From the NCBI GenBank assembly GCA_021793595.1, contig JAJYSL010000213.1, positions 1 through 7,343 of the forward strand: DNA of 7,343 bases. The letters run 5' to 3'. The DNA comes from Acidobacteriota bacterium (GTDB lineage Bacteria > Acidobacteriota > Terriglobia > Terriglobales > Acidobacteriaceae). This document shows, one piece after another, positions 1-7,245 of this stretch. The stretch's first letter is position 1. Every line of letters starts with the position of its first letter. The position numbers were made by a program, and so were the translations under genes. Below the pieces are notes generated by a model, which did not search any database, was not told the DNA's origin, and saw nothing but the letters and a program-made list of their open reading frames with translations.

Positions 1-714
1 TGGTCGCTGGTCGGCACCTTGCTGGATCAGCCCTGCGCAGGGCCTGAATCCGCGCGATTGAACTTTACAAATGAGGGTGGTATTGGCGGAACAATCTGTT
101 TTCTGCGCAACGTCAATGGACTGTGGCTGCAAGATCAATGCATGGAAGTATGGAAGACCAATGGCGAAGATCGCACCGTAGAAGAATTGATCGAAGTTGC
201 CGCGACGCTTCCTTCTCCGCAGGCTTTAATTGACGTGGATGATGCCCAGTTGATCGCTCCGGGCCGCATGCCCGAACGCATCGCCATGCAATTGGAAAAC
301 GGCGGCGTCCCGACGAAACCGTTTCTCTCCTCGCCACCAGCCATGATCAATCTGATCCTTCACAGCCTCGCTGCACGTTATGCGGCTGTCCTGCGTCAGA
401 TCGAGGCACTGACGACGAAGAAGTTTCGAAGGCTCTATATTGTCGGCGGCGGCAGCCGAAATTTCTTATTGAACCGCCTCACGCAACGAGCGACTCAATT
501 GGAATTGGTGCGTGGAGCACAAGAGAGCTCTACATTGGGCAATGTATCCATCCAACTCGCTGCCCTGGAAAGGCTGCAGCTCGACTCGGCGGGCGAGTGT
601 GGTGAAAATGTGGAACGACAAGGGGTGGACCGCGAGGCAGTCTCCTCTTGGGCAGGCACGCTAATCGATGCACAAGCGCAATCGACTCCAACAATCCAAT
701 CGCACCCAGCATAA
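1..714 (+). CDS. rhaB: Rhamnulokinase, C-terminal part (5' end outside window)
   Basis: This is the C-terminal 237 residues of an FGGY-family sugar kinase that phosphorylates L-rhamnulose at C1 with ATP in the cytoplasm. The frame is open from base 1, so the TTG at 19 is not a real start; the family is usually about 480-500 residues, so roughly half is missing to the left. Visible landmarks, numbered from base 1, are WSLVG at 1-5 (end of the family's SGTWSLVG motif), NFTNEGG at 21-27 followed by FLRNVNGLW at 34-42, a combination characteristic of rhamnulokinases rather than xylulo- or glycerol kinases, and the nucleotide-binding GGGSRN at about 149-154. After the conserved GNVSIQ segment the last 40 or so residues are polar and poorly conserved. 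The next gene, rhamnose isomerase, follows after 33 bases and makes the substrate of this kinase, which supports the call. Confidence 0.93.
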   Translation, partial: WSLVGTLLDQPCAGPESARLNFTNEGGIGGTICFLRNVNGLWLQDQCMEVWKTNGEDRTVEELIEVAATLPSPQALIDVDDAQLIAPGRMPERIAMQLENGGVPTKPFLSSPPAMINLILHSLAARYAAVLRQIEALTTKKFRRLYIVGGGSRNFLLNRLTQRATQLELVRGAQESSTLGNVSIQLAALERLQLDSAGECGENVERQGVDREAVSSWAGTLIDAQAQSTPTIQSHPA

Positions 715-715
715 G

Positions 716-731
716 CGGCGCAGTAGCGCCG
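716..731 (+). promoter_or_regulatory. Small GC-only intercistronic hairpin
   Basis: A perfect inverted repeat, CGGCGC / GCGCCG with AGTA as loop, lies two bases after the kinase stop and just before the isomerase SD. The stem is six G-C pairs with a four-base loop. No run of T follows, so it is not an intrinsic terminator; it could stabilise the processed kinase mRNA end or tune initiation at the isomerase. A functional role is inference only. Confidence 0.35.
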
Positions 732-734
732 AAC

Positions 735-740
735 GAGGAG
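735..740 (+). promoter_or_regulatory. Shine-Dalgarno site of the rhamnose isomerase gene
   Basis: GAGGAG ends seven bases before the ATG at 748. It is a strong SD match at normal spacing and fixes the isomerase start. It sits directly after the small hairpin at 716-731. Confidence 0.75.
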
Positions 741-747
741 AACTTCT

Positions 748-1965
748 ATGACTACACTCGGCCCATCGGATGCAAATTCAGCAACCATCACTGACCGCCT
801 ATCGAAGCAGCTCGATCAATTTGCGATCGAAGTTCCCTCGTGGGGCTTTGCCAACACGGGTACTCGCTTCGGGAAATTCGTCCAGCCCTCGGCCGCCAGC
901 ACCCTGGAGGAAAAGTTTGCGGATGCCGCCCAAGTACATCAACTATCTGGCGCCAGCCCCAGCATGGCGACACACGTGTTGTGGGATTTTCCAAACGGTC
1001 TACGAGACGTAGCGAAGGTTCGCGACCTGAGCCGGCATTACGGAATTCGTGCGGGAGCAATCAATCCAAATCTTTTCGAGAGCCAGAATTACAAATTTGG
1101 CTCGTTCGGCAATCCTGATCCCGCAGTCCGCCAACAGGCGCTCGACCACGTGCTGGAGTCCGTTGCCATCGCCCGCGAGTTGAACAACGCCGATGTTTCT
1201 CTCTGGTTCGCCGACGGATCCAATTATCCCGGCACGCAAAACATACGCCACCGCATCGACTGGTTTCAGGAAGGACTATGCAAAACCCACGCGGCCCTGG
1301 CACCCGGCCAACGCATGCTGGTCGAGTACAAACCGTTTGAGCCGGCCTTTTACCACACCGATATCGCGGACTGGGGGATGGCACTGCTATTCGCTCGCGC
1401 AGCCGGACCTCAAGCCTTCGTGCTGGTCGATATCGGCCATCACTATCAAACGCAGAACATCGAACAAATCCTGGCATGGCTGCAGCGCGAAAAAATGCTT
1501 GGTGGCTTTCACTTCAACGACCGTCGTTACGCGGACGACGATCTCACCCTGGGTTCCATCGATCCGTATCAGGCCTTCCGTCTGTTCCATGAGATTTTGT
1601 CGTACCACTCGGAGCACCCCGAAGCCATTGCGCCCGCCTATGTCGTTGACCAGAGTCATAACCTGAAAAATAAAGTGGAAGCCATGCTGCAAACCGTGCT
1701 GACGGCTCAGGAATTGTATGCCAAAGCCTGCCTGGTCGATCATACCCGGCTTGCACAACTGCAAAGTGAATGCCGCTTAGTGGAAGCGGAGGAATGCTTG
1801 CGATCCGCCTTCTGGACCGACGTACGGCCGGCCCTGCGGCAGTGGAGACGTGAGCGAGGGCTCGCCGAAGATCCCCTGCAGGCACTTCGCGACAGTGGTT
1901 ACATTGAACGCGCGGCAGCGGAGCGTGGAACTAAGAACAAGAGTGCGGTGTCGAGTTATGCCTGA
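748..1965 (+). CDS. rhaI: L-rhamnose isomerase, RhaI type (xylose isomerase-like TIM barrel)
   Basis: A 405-residue metal-dependent aldose-ketose isomerase that converts L-rhamnose to L-rhamnulose in the cytoplasm. It belongs to the RhaI class (Pseudomonas stutzeri / Streptomyces subtypes), not the E. coli RhaA class. The active site is complete. E193 and K195 lie in VEYKPFEPAFY, D228 and H231 in VDIGHH, H255 in GGFHFND, D263 and D265 in YADDD, and D301 in VDQSHN. Their spacing matches exactly, with an offset of 26, the P. stutzeri ligands as I recall them (E219, K221, D254, H257, H281, D289, D291, D327). Further family motifs are VPSWGFANTGTRF at 29-41 and WFADGSNYPG at 153-162. The offset means a shorter N-terminus than the Pseudomonas enzyme. 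It also contains the C-terminal SGYIERAAAERG segment common to the class. Start and SD (735-740) agree. The neighbouring rhamnulokinase uses its product. Confidence 0.93.
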   Translation: MTTLGPSDANSATITDRLSKQLDQFAIEVPSWGFANTGTRFGKFVQPSAASTLEEKFADAAQVHQLSGASPSMATHVLWDFPNGLRDVAKVRDLSRHYGIRAGAINPNLFESQNYKFGSFGNPDPAVRQQALDHVLESVAIARELNNADVSLWFADGSNYPGTQNIRHRIDWFQEGLCKTHAALAPGQRMLVEYKPFEPAFYHTDIADWGMALLFARAAGPQAFVLVDIGHHYQTQNIEQILAWLQREKMLGGFHFNDRRYADDDLTLGSIDPYQAFRLFHEILSYHSEHPEAIAPAYVVDQSHNLKNKVEAMLQTVLTAQELYAKACLVDHTRLAQLQSECRLVEAEECLRSAFWTDVRPALRQWRRERGLAEDPLQALRDSGYIERAAAERGTKNKSAVSSYA

Positions 1966-2004
1966 CTCTGCCACGCTGCATCAACCCGAGTTACACTTGG
2001 GAAC

Positions 2005-3144
2005 ATGAAAAAAATCACCCGGCGCAATTTCGTCGTGGGGCTTGCGAGTCTTCCGGTTGTCAGCCAGTTATCGTTGGCTGCCAACAGTCGAAGCAAGCGA
2101 ATCTACATTGGTACCTACACTAAGAAATCCAGCCAGGGGGTTTACGTGTACCGCTGGAAACCTGAGTCTGGAGAGATGGAAGAGATCGGCCTTGCCGCGA
2201 AAACTCCAAATCCCAGCTTCCTGACCTTGTCTCCAAACCATAACCATCTATATTGCGTGAATGAACAGGACCACACCACCGGGAGGGTCTCCGCATTTGC
2301 AATCAATCACGCGACTGGCAAGCTTATCCCTGAAAATGTTGTCCCATCGGGCGGCTCCGCTCCGTGCAACCTGACAACGGATCACAGCGGCGAGGCGCTG
2401 TTCGTGGCCAATTACGGCAGCGGCAGCGTATCCAGCTACAAAATTCTTCCCGGCGGAAGTCTAAGTCTGCCTGTCTCCAACATTTTTTTCAAAGGCCATA
2501 GCATCGATCCTGAACGACAGAAGGAGGCGCACACCCATTGCACGACCGTGTCTCCAGAAAATAAATTTCTGCTAGTGAACGATCTGGGCTTGGATCGCAT
2601 CATGGTGTTTCGCTTTGATCCGGCAACACCGAAGCTCACGCCGAACGATCCACCGTATTACAGCGCAACGCCCGGCTCCGGCCCGCGCAACCTGACCTTT
2701 CATCCGAACGGAAAATGGGCCTATTCCATCGCAGAAATGGGCAGCATTATCGAATGCATGGATTGGAACGGCGACAAGGGAACGCTCACTCGCTTTCAGG
2801 TGATCTCATCGCTGCCGAAGGAGCACAAGTCTCCCACGGACGCGGCGACGGTACAAGTCCACCCCAATGGACGTTTTCTTTATGGATCGAATCGCGGAGA
2901 CGACAGTATCACTGGCTTTTCCATCGATCCCTCGAACGGCCACCTTACCTTGATCCAGAGAATTTCCTGCGAAGGCGGGAGCCCGCGGCATTTTGCCGTT
3001 GCGCCCGATGGTCGATGGCTGGCCGTAGCAAATCAGGACACGGCAAATATCGTCATCCTGAAGTGCGACCCTGAAACTGGAAAACTGGCGTCCACCGGCC
3101 GCCAGTACCCGCTCGACTCCCCAGTCTGCGTCGTCTTTGACTAA
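2005..3144 (+). CDS. Tat-exported lactonase, seven-bladed beta-propeller (YbhE/Pgl-like)
   Basis: A 379-residue protein of the lactonase / 6-phosphogluconolactonase-like beta-propeller family (Pfam Lactonase type, as in E. coli YbhE/Pgl). The N-terminus is a twin-arginine signal: T5-R6-R7-N8-F9-V10, a hydrophobic stretch to about residue 25, and a likely cleavage near LSLAA. The mature part begins KRIYIGTYT, a typical first strand. Propeller repeats of the form 'hydrophobic, P-x-G/N, L/F-Y, x-N' recur: SFLTLSPNHNHLYCVNE (71-87), NLTTDHSGEALFVANYGSGS (122-141), TTVSPENKFLLVNDLG (180-195), GPRNLTFHPNGKWAYSIAE (226-244), VQVHPNGRFLYGSNRGDDSI (283-302), PRHFAVAPDGRWLAVANQD (327-345). The substrate cannot be read from sequence: a sugar lactone, perhaps one derived from rhamnose, is inference from position. 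Export sets it apart from the cytoplasmic E. coli enzyme. The gap to the isomerase is 39 bases, and the SD is weak (TTGGGA just upstream). Confidence 0.85.
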   Translation: MKKITRRNFVVGLASLPVVSQLSLAANSRSKRIYIGTYTKKSSQGVYVYRWKPESGEMEEIGLAAKTPNPSFLTLSPNHNHLYCVNEQDHTTGRVSAFAINHATGKLIPENVVPSGGSAPCNLTTDHSGEALFVANYGSGSVSSYKILPGGSLSLPVSNIFFKGHSIDPERQKEAHTHCTTVSPENKFLLVNDLGLDRIMVFRFDPATPKLTPNDPPYYSATPGSGPRNLTFHPNGKWAYSIAEMGSIIECMDWNGDKGTLTRFQVISSLPKEHKSPTDAATVQVHPNGRFLYGSNRGDDSITGFSIDPSNGHLTLIQRISCEGGSPRHFAVAPDGRWLAVANQDTANIVILKCDPETGKLASTGRQYPLDSPVCVVFD

Positions 3145-3146
3145 CT

Positions 3147-3154
3147 AAGAGAAG
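3147..3154 (+). promoter_or_regulatory. Purine-rich ribosome binding site of the TIM-barrel gene
   Basis: The 19-base gap after the lactonase stop is almost entirely a purine run (AGAGAAGAG) about nine to ten bases before the ATG at 3164. It is an imperfect SD, but it is the only candidate and it supports this start and same-operon transcription. Confidence 0.5.
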
Positions 3155-3163
3155 AGAATCTGT

Positions 3164-4126
3164 ATGCGAGTTGGAGTCTTTACGCCGCTGTTGTCTCAGC
3201 TGCCGCTGAAAGATGTGCTGGCAAAACTCAAGGCGCTCCACATTTCCACGGTAGAGCTGGCTACGGGAAATTATGTTGGCGATGCCCACTGCAAATTGTC
3301 AATGCTGGAAGACGGCCGTCAGCTTGCCGACTTCCAGGGGCTGCTCGCGGATCAAGGATGCGACATCAGCGCCCTCAGCTGCCACGGGAACCCGCTGCAT
3401 CCCAATCCCGCACTTGCGCAACAAGCCCGTGACATCAGTCGCAAAACAATTCTGCTGGCAGAGAAACTTGGGGTTCCGGTCGTCGTCGACTTTTCCGGCT
3501 GCCCTGGCGACTCGCCTCACTCCACCGCGCCCAACTGGGTAACCTGTCCCTGGCCGCCCGACTATCTCGACGTTCTCGATTGGCAGTGGAATGAAGTCGT
3601 GACGCCATATTGGATCGAACATGGAAACTTCGCGTCGCAGCACAATGTGAAAATCGCCGTTGAAATGCATCCCGGCTTCGTCGTCTATAGCCCCGAAACC
3701 CTGCTGCGGCTGCGGGCGACTGCGGGTCCAGCGGTCGGATGTAATTACGATCCCAGCCACATGTTCTGGCAAGGTATCGATCCCATCGCTGCCATCCGCA
3801 TATTGGATGACGCCATTTTCCACGTACATGCGAAAGACACGCAGCTCTATCCAGCCAACCTGCCCAGAACGGGCGTGTTGGATACCAAACCCTACACAGA
3901 TGAGCGCAATCGTGGTTGGATCTTTCGTACCTGCGGTTATGGCCACGGAGCGGAATGGTGGAAGGAATTCGTTTCCACATTACGGATGTTCGGCTACGAC
4001 GGTGTCCTCTCTATTGAGCACGAAGATAGCCTGATGTCTCCCGAGGAAGGGCTGACCAAAGCAGCGCAGTTTCTTCGTGAACTTGTCATCGAGCAGCAAC
4101 CCACGGCCCCCTGGTGGATTGGATAG
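3164..4126 (+). CDS. Sugar phosphate isomerase/epimerase-like TIM-barrel protein
   Basis: A 320-residue protein of the xylose isomerase-like / AP endonuclease 2 TIM-barrel superfamily, with no signal peptide and so cytoplasmic. The first strand is RVGVFTPLL (2-10). Next come a helix and the strand HISTVELATGNY (26-37), then SALSCHGNPLHP (69-80), VPVVVDFSG (104-112), the strand-end glutamate E167 in VEMHPG, D196 and H199 in NYDPSHM, H222, K224 and D225 in VHAKD, and E285 in SIEHED near the C-terminus. These acidic and histidine residues at strand ends are the usual metal ligands of the fold: E167, D196, H222 and E285 form the likely primary site. GCPGDSPHSTAPNW and CPWPPDYLDV (112-137) form a long loop over the active site, seen in members from sugar-utilisation clusters. 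It is followed by a Gfo/Idh/MocA oxidoreductase, a very common pairing in pathways that act on oxidised (keto) sugars, glycosides or inositols. The exact substrate is unknown. Confidence 0.85.
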   Translation: MRVGVFTPLLSQLPLKDVLAKLKALHISTVELATGNYVGDAHCKLSMLEDGRQLADFQGLLADQGCDISALSCHGNPLHPNPALAQQARDISRKTILLAEKLGVPVVVDFSGCPGDSPHSTAPNWVTCPWPPDYLDVLDWQWNEVVTPYWIEHGNFASQHNVKIAVEMHPGFVVYSPETLLRLRATAGPAVGCNYDPSHMFWQGIDPIAAIRILDDAIFHVHAKDTQLYPANLPRTGVLDTKPYTDERNRGWIFRTCGYGHGAEWWKEFVSTLRMFGYDGVLSIEHEDSLMSPEEGLTKAAQFLRELVIEQQPTAPWWIG

Positions 4127-4174
4127 GTTTTCGAAATGCGGTCTACACTCGCGATGTTCATCAGGCTGTCATTT

Positions 4175-4180
4175 AAGGAG
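4175..4180 (+). promoter_or_regulatory. Shine-Dalgarno site that decides a TTG start
   Basis: AAGGAG lies five bases before the TTG at 4186. The next in-frame ATG, at codon 14, falls inside the Rossmann GTGFMG motif and would destroy the cofactor site, so the TTG is the real start. Confidence 0.75.
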
Positions 4181-4185
4181 CGGAA

Positions 4186-5343
4186 TTGAAGCGAATTCGA
4201 ACGGCAATTTTTGGAACGGGATTCATGGGGCGCGTCCATCTGGAGGCGGTGCGCCGCATCGAGGGTGTCGATGTCGTTGCGATCGTGGGACGAGAGCTGG
4301 CCTCAGCCCAACGCCTGGGCACCGGCTACGGTATAGAGAAGTTCGATTCCGACTATCGCAACGTGTTGCGTGATGCCAGCATCGATGCGATCCACATCTG
4401 CACTCCGAACGCACTTCACTTCGCGATGACAAAGGACGCGCTACTGGCCGGCAAACATATTCTTTGCGAGAAACCTCTTTCTACCTCGATTGAAACGGCG
4501 GAAGAACTCCTCAAACTCGCCCGCGATCGAAATCTGCGAAATTGCGTCTGCCATAACCTCCGCTATTACCCGATGGTCCAGCAAATGCGCCGAATGCGCG
4601 AAGACGGCGAACTCGGCAGGATTCTAATGATCCAGGGCAACTACCTGCAGGATTGGTTGCTGGATGAGTCGGCTTGGAACTGGCGCATTGACTCCGATGC
4701 GGGTGGACAGTTGCGCACCATGGGAGACATTGGAACCCACTGGTTCGATATGGCCGAGCATGTCACGGGACTACGAGTTCGTTCCCTCTGCGCCGACCTG
4801 GAGACGTTTTATCCGACGCGCCAACGGCCCGCGAAAAACGTTCAGGCTTCCATCGCCCAGCTATCGACATTGCCTGCGAGCGGCGGTGAACAGGTGTCTG
4901 TCAAAACAGAAGACTTTGGCGCGGTCGTCTTTCAAATGGACGAAGGCGCGCGTGGCACAATGACGGCCTGCCAGATGGCCGCAGGACGCAAGAACCAACT
5001 GCGGATGGAAATCTTTGGCACCAAAGCGTCGGTCAGCTGGAACCAGGAGCGCCCGGACGAATTGTGGGTTGGACATCGTGAAAGCGCCAATGGCCTTTAC
5101 ATCAAGGATCCTGGGCTGATGAAGGAGAAGGCACGCAGTTATGCGGACCTTCCCTGTGGGCATAGCGAAGGCTATGACGACACCTTCAAGCAAGTCTTTC
5201 GACGCTTTTATGCATCGATTCAACAACCGAACGCGCCGGCGGATTATCCCGAGCTAGTCGACGGCTTGCGGCACATGCTGCTGATGGACGCTCAGCTGAA
5301 AAGTCATCTCTCCAGGCAATGGGTCGACGTGAGAGGTATCTAG
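4186..5343 (+). CDS. Gfo/Idh/MocA family NAD(P)-dependent oxidoreductase
   Basis: A 385-residue cytoplasmic dehydrogenase of the Gfo/Idh/MocA family, which oxidises or reduces a hydroxyl of a sugar, glycoside or inositol with NAD(P). The N-terminal Rossmann fold shows IRTAIFGTGFMGRVH (4-18) with the dinucleotide-binding G10-T-G-F-M-G15. It continues with IDAIHICTPNALHFA (66-80), and the family signature CEKPLS at 94-99 carries the conserved lysine K96. The C-terminal alpha/beta domain has RYYPMVQQM (126-134), GGQLRTMGDIGTHWFDMAEH (173-192) with the usual catalytic-region D181 and H185, and a final YPELVDGLRHMLLMDAQLKS typical of the family C-terminus. The start is TTG, supported by the SD at 4175-4180. 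The gap from the TIM-barrel gene is 59 bases, and the two are probably co-transcribed. Substrate is unknown; the context suggests a rhamnose- or other sugar-derived compound. It is the last gene of the apparent sugar cluster. Confidence 0.9.
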   Translation: MKRIRTAIFGTGFMGRVHLEAVRRIEGVDVVAIVGRELASAQRLGTGYGIEKFDSDYRNVLRDASIDAIHICTPNALHFAMTKDALLAGKHILCEKPLSTSIETAEELLKLARDRNLRNCVCHNLRYYPMVQQMRRMREDGELGRILMIQGNYLQDWLLDESAWNWRIDSDAGGQLRTMGDIGTHWFDMAEHVTGLRVRSLCADLETFYPTRQRPAKNVQASIAQLSTLPASGGEQVSVKTEDFGAVVFQMDEGARGTMTACQMAAGRKNQLRMEIFGTKASVSWNQERPDELWVGHRESANGLYIKDPGLMKEKARSYADLPCGHSEGYDDTFKQVFRRFYASIQQPNAPADYPELVDGLRHMLLMDAQLKSHLSRQWVDVRGI

Positions 5344-5505
5344 CGGCAACATTCGTAGGTGCGGATCGACCTCGGCTTTATGCGGCTCGAGATTCGCGCG
5401 TCAACTTGCGCGCAGGTCAATTCCCTCCATTTCATCCCGCTCAGGCGAGTCCTGCCATCGCGTAAAACCGCTGTGGACGCGGCCTGCATCCTATAGTGCG
5501 GCGGT
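5344..5505. other. Spacer between the sugar cluster and the POTRA gene
   Basis: These 162 bases hold no plausible coding sequence. A short inverted repeat (GCGCG at 5396-5400, CGCGC at 5409-5413) has no T tract after it. A TATAGT at 5492-5497 could be a -10 box for the next gene, but there is no TTGACA-like -35 at 16-18 bases upstream. The spacer is long compared with the other gaps here (19-59 bases), which suggests a transcription-unit boundary. Confidence 0.5.
5492..5497 (+). promoter_or_regulatory. Possible -10 element of the POTRA gene
   Basis: TATAGT differs from TATAAT at one base. It lies only eight bases before the ATG at 5506, so transcription would start at about 5503-5505 and the message would be nearly leaderless, in keeping with the absence of a good SD before 5506. 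No good -35 box is visible, so this is weak. Confidence 0.3.
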
Positions 5506-7245
5506 ATGAGACGCAGAGGGTTTGTATATCGAGTTCGCTCCTCCCCAAATGCGCATTATGGCGTCCGCGTCCCCTCACACTCTGTATTGCCATGGATGGC
5601 CACATTATTCGTCGTCCTGCTCGCAGGCGTGGGATTTGTATTCCCTTCGCCGGTTCTTGCGCAGGTAAACAGCGAGGCGCCAAAAACATCACCGCAGACA
5701 GCAGAACTTTTGCCTTCGTACGAAGGACAGAAAGTCACCGAAATCGAATTTGCGGGACAGCCGGATTTGCACACAAGTCAATTCGAATCCAGCCTTGCGC
5801 AACATGCCGGCGAACCGTTTTCAACGGAAAAGATGAACGCGACGATCGCCAACTTGAAACGAACTGGAAAATTCATAACGATCCGACTGCATGTCTCTCC
5901 CGAGGCGAACGGAGTGCGCGTGCTGATGGTTTTGGAGCCCGCGTACTACTTCGGAATCTATCAATTTCCCGGCGCAGAACGCTTCGCCTATTCGCGCCTG
6001 GTACAAGTCACGAACTACCCTCCAGAGGAGGCGTACAATACCGATGACATTCGACAATCCACGAGCAACCTCGTTGCTTTTTTCCGGCACGAAGGATACT
6101 TCCTCGCTACGGTTGAACCTGAAACTCGCATCGACGTGACCCATAAACTGGTCGATGTTGTCTTCCATGCAACTCTGAACCGGCGCAGTAAATTTGGACG
6201 AATCGATATCGCTGGCACAACGCCGCAGCAGACCGCAAAGCTCCGCCACGATCTTCACACATTGTGGGCACGTCTCCGCGGAGCGGCAATTCGTCCAGGG
6301 AAAAACTATCGCCGAAAAACACTGACCAACGCTTCACGATATCTGCAGAGCAAGCTGGCTAAACAAGGCTACTTGAACGCGCACGTGAAACTATCAGGTG
6401 CGGAATATATCGCTGCCACAAATTGCGCAGACATTCACTTCGATATCGACACCGGCCCCGTGATTCGCGTGAAGATTGAGGGCGCGCACTTGTGGAGTTG
6501 GACGCGCAAGTCTCTTTTGCCTGTGTACCAGGGAATCGGCGTGGATGATGAAGTTGTGCAGGAAGGCAATCGGTATCTCATCTCCTACTTTCAGTCCAAA
6601 GGCTACTTTGACACCAAAGTGGAATCGCATTTTCAGAAATCCCCCTCCGGCGACACCATCGTGTACCAAATTATGAAGGGGCGGAAGCACAAGGTGGAGG
6701 TGGTGCAACTGGTAGGAAATCGGACTGGGACAACGCAGAAATTGATGCCTTTTGTCACTGTGAAAAGGGCTCGCTTTCTTTCGCGCGGCAAATACAGCGA
6801 ATCTCTGGTCCGCAGCAGCACAAGGAATCTCACCAACGTCTACAAGTCACAAGGATTCAGCGACGTCAAAGTAACTCCCGCAGTGGTAAATAATGGAGAG
6901 AATATTCGGGTCACATTTCATATCCAACCTGGTACCCGGGATGTGGTCAATTCCCTGCACATAGACGGCGCCAAGACTTTGACGGAAGCTCAGTTTGCAC
7001 CGAAAGGCCTACAGCTCGCCCCAGGCAAACCTTACTCGCCAAAACTTGTACAGACCGACCGAAACAATATTCTCGCCCGATATTTGGAGCTGGGCTATCT
7101 CACCGCAACCTTTCGTGAATCCGCAAAATCCGTGTCCAAGAGCGATCCGCATCACGTCGATGTCACATATCACATCTATGAAGGTCCTCAAGTCTTCACG
7201 GCCCACATCCTCACCTTAGCAGTCCGTGGTGAAAGTCGCAGTTAG
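5506..7245 (+). pseudogene. BamA/TamA-like (Omp85) multi-POTRA protein, beta-barrel missing; probably IS-truncated
   Basis: A 579-residue exported protein. An unusually long basic n-region (1-30) precedes a hydrophobic core MATLFVVLLAGVGFVF (31-46) and a likely signal-peptidase site after PVLA-Q (near 52); the ATG at 5596 (M31) is an alternative start. The rest is about six POTRA-type units, roughly 71-146, 147-226, 228-318, 319-395, 396-477 and 478-561. They carry recurring helix-to-strand motifs: EGYFLATV (196-203), QGYLNAHV (287-294), KGYFDTKV (365-372), QGFSDVKV (449-456) and LGYLTATF (529-536). Units begin with strands such as KFGRIDIAG, VIRVKIEGA, HKVEVVQLVGN and VVNSLHIDGA. POTRA repeats sit in the periplasm and hand substrates to an outer-membrane barrel. 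Here the protein stops nine residues after the first strand of a seventh unit, with no barrel. A transposase-like frame starts 38 bases later, so the gene is probably cut by an insertion. A genuinely barrel-less POTRA protein is the alternative. Confidence 0.72.

Noticed and set aside
19..21. TTG at 19 as the start of the rhamnulokinase gene.
   Set aside because: The frame is open to base 1 and encodes the conserved WSLVG before it, so the gene begins outside the window.
1061..1477. A 138-codon minus-strand frame inside the rhamnose isomerase gene.
   Set aside because: The product is arginine-, cysteine- and proline-rich with no domain, typical of an antisense shadow; the + strand has the complete RhaI active site.
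3299..3946. A 215-codon open frame on the minus strand inside the TIM-barrel gene.
   Set aside because: It lies wholly antisense to a gene with clear family motifs and metal ligands, shows no recognisable domain, and is explained by GC-rich codon use of the + strand gene.
5396..5413. Inverted repeat GCGCG/CGCGC as a terminator of the sugar cluster.
   Set aside because: Only five pairs, an eight-base loop and no following T run, so not an intrinsic terminator that I can support.
5464..5482. Minus-strand hairpin (CCGC/GCGG) followed by TTTT as a terminator.
   Set aside because: The stem has four pairs only and there is no minus-strand gene that would need it.
5496..6047. A 183-codon + strand frame overlapping the start of the POTRA gene.
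   Set aside because: The overlapping frame at 5506 has a signal peptide and POTRA repeats; this one has neither and ends inside the gene.
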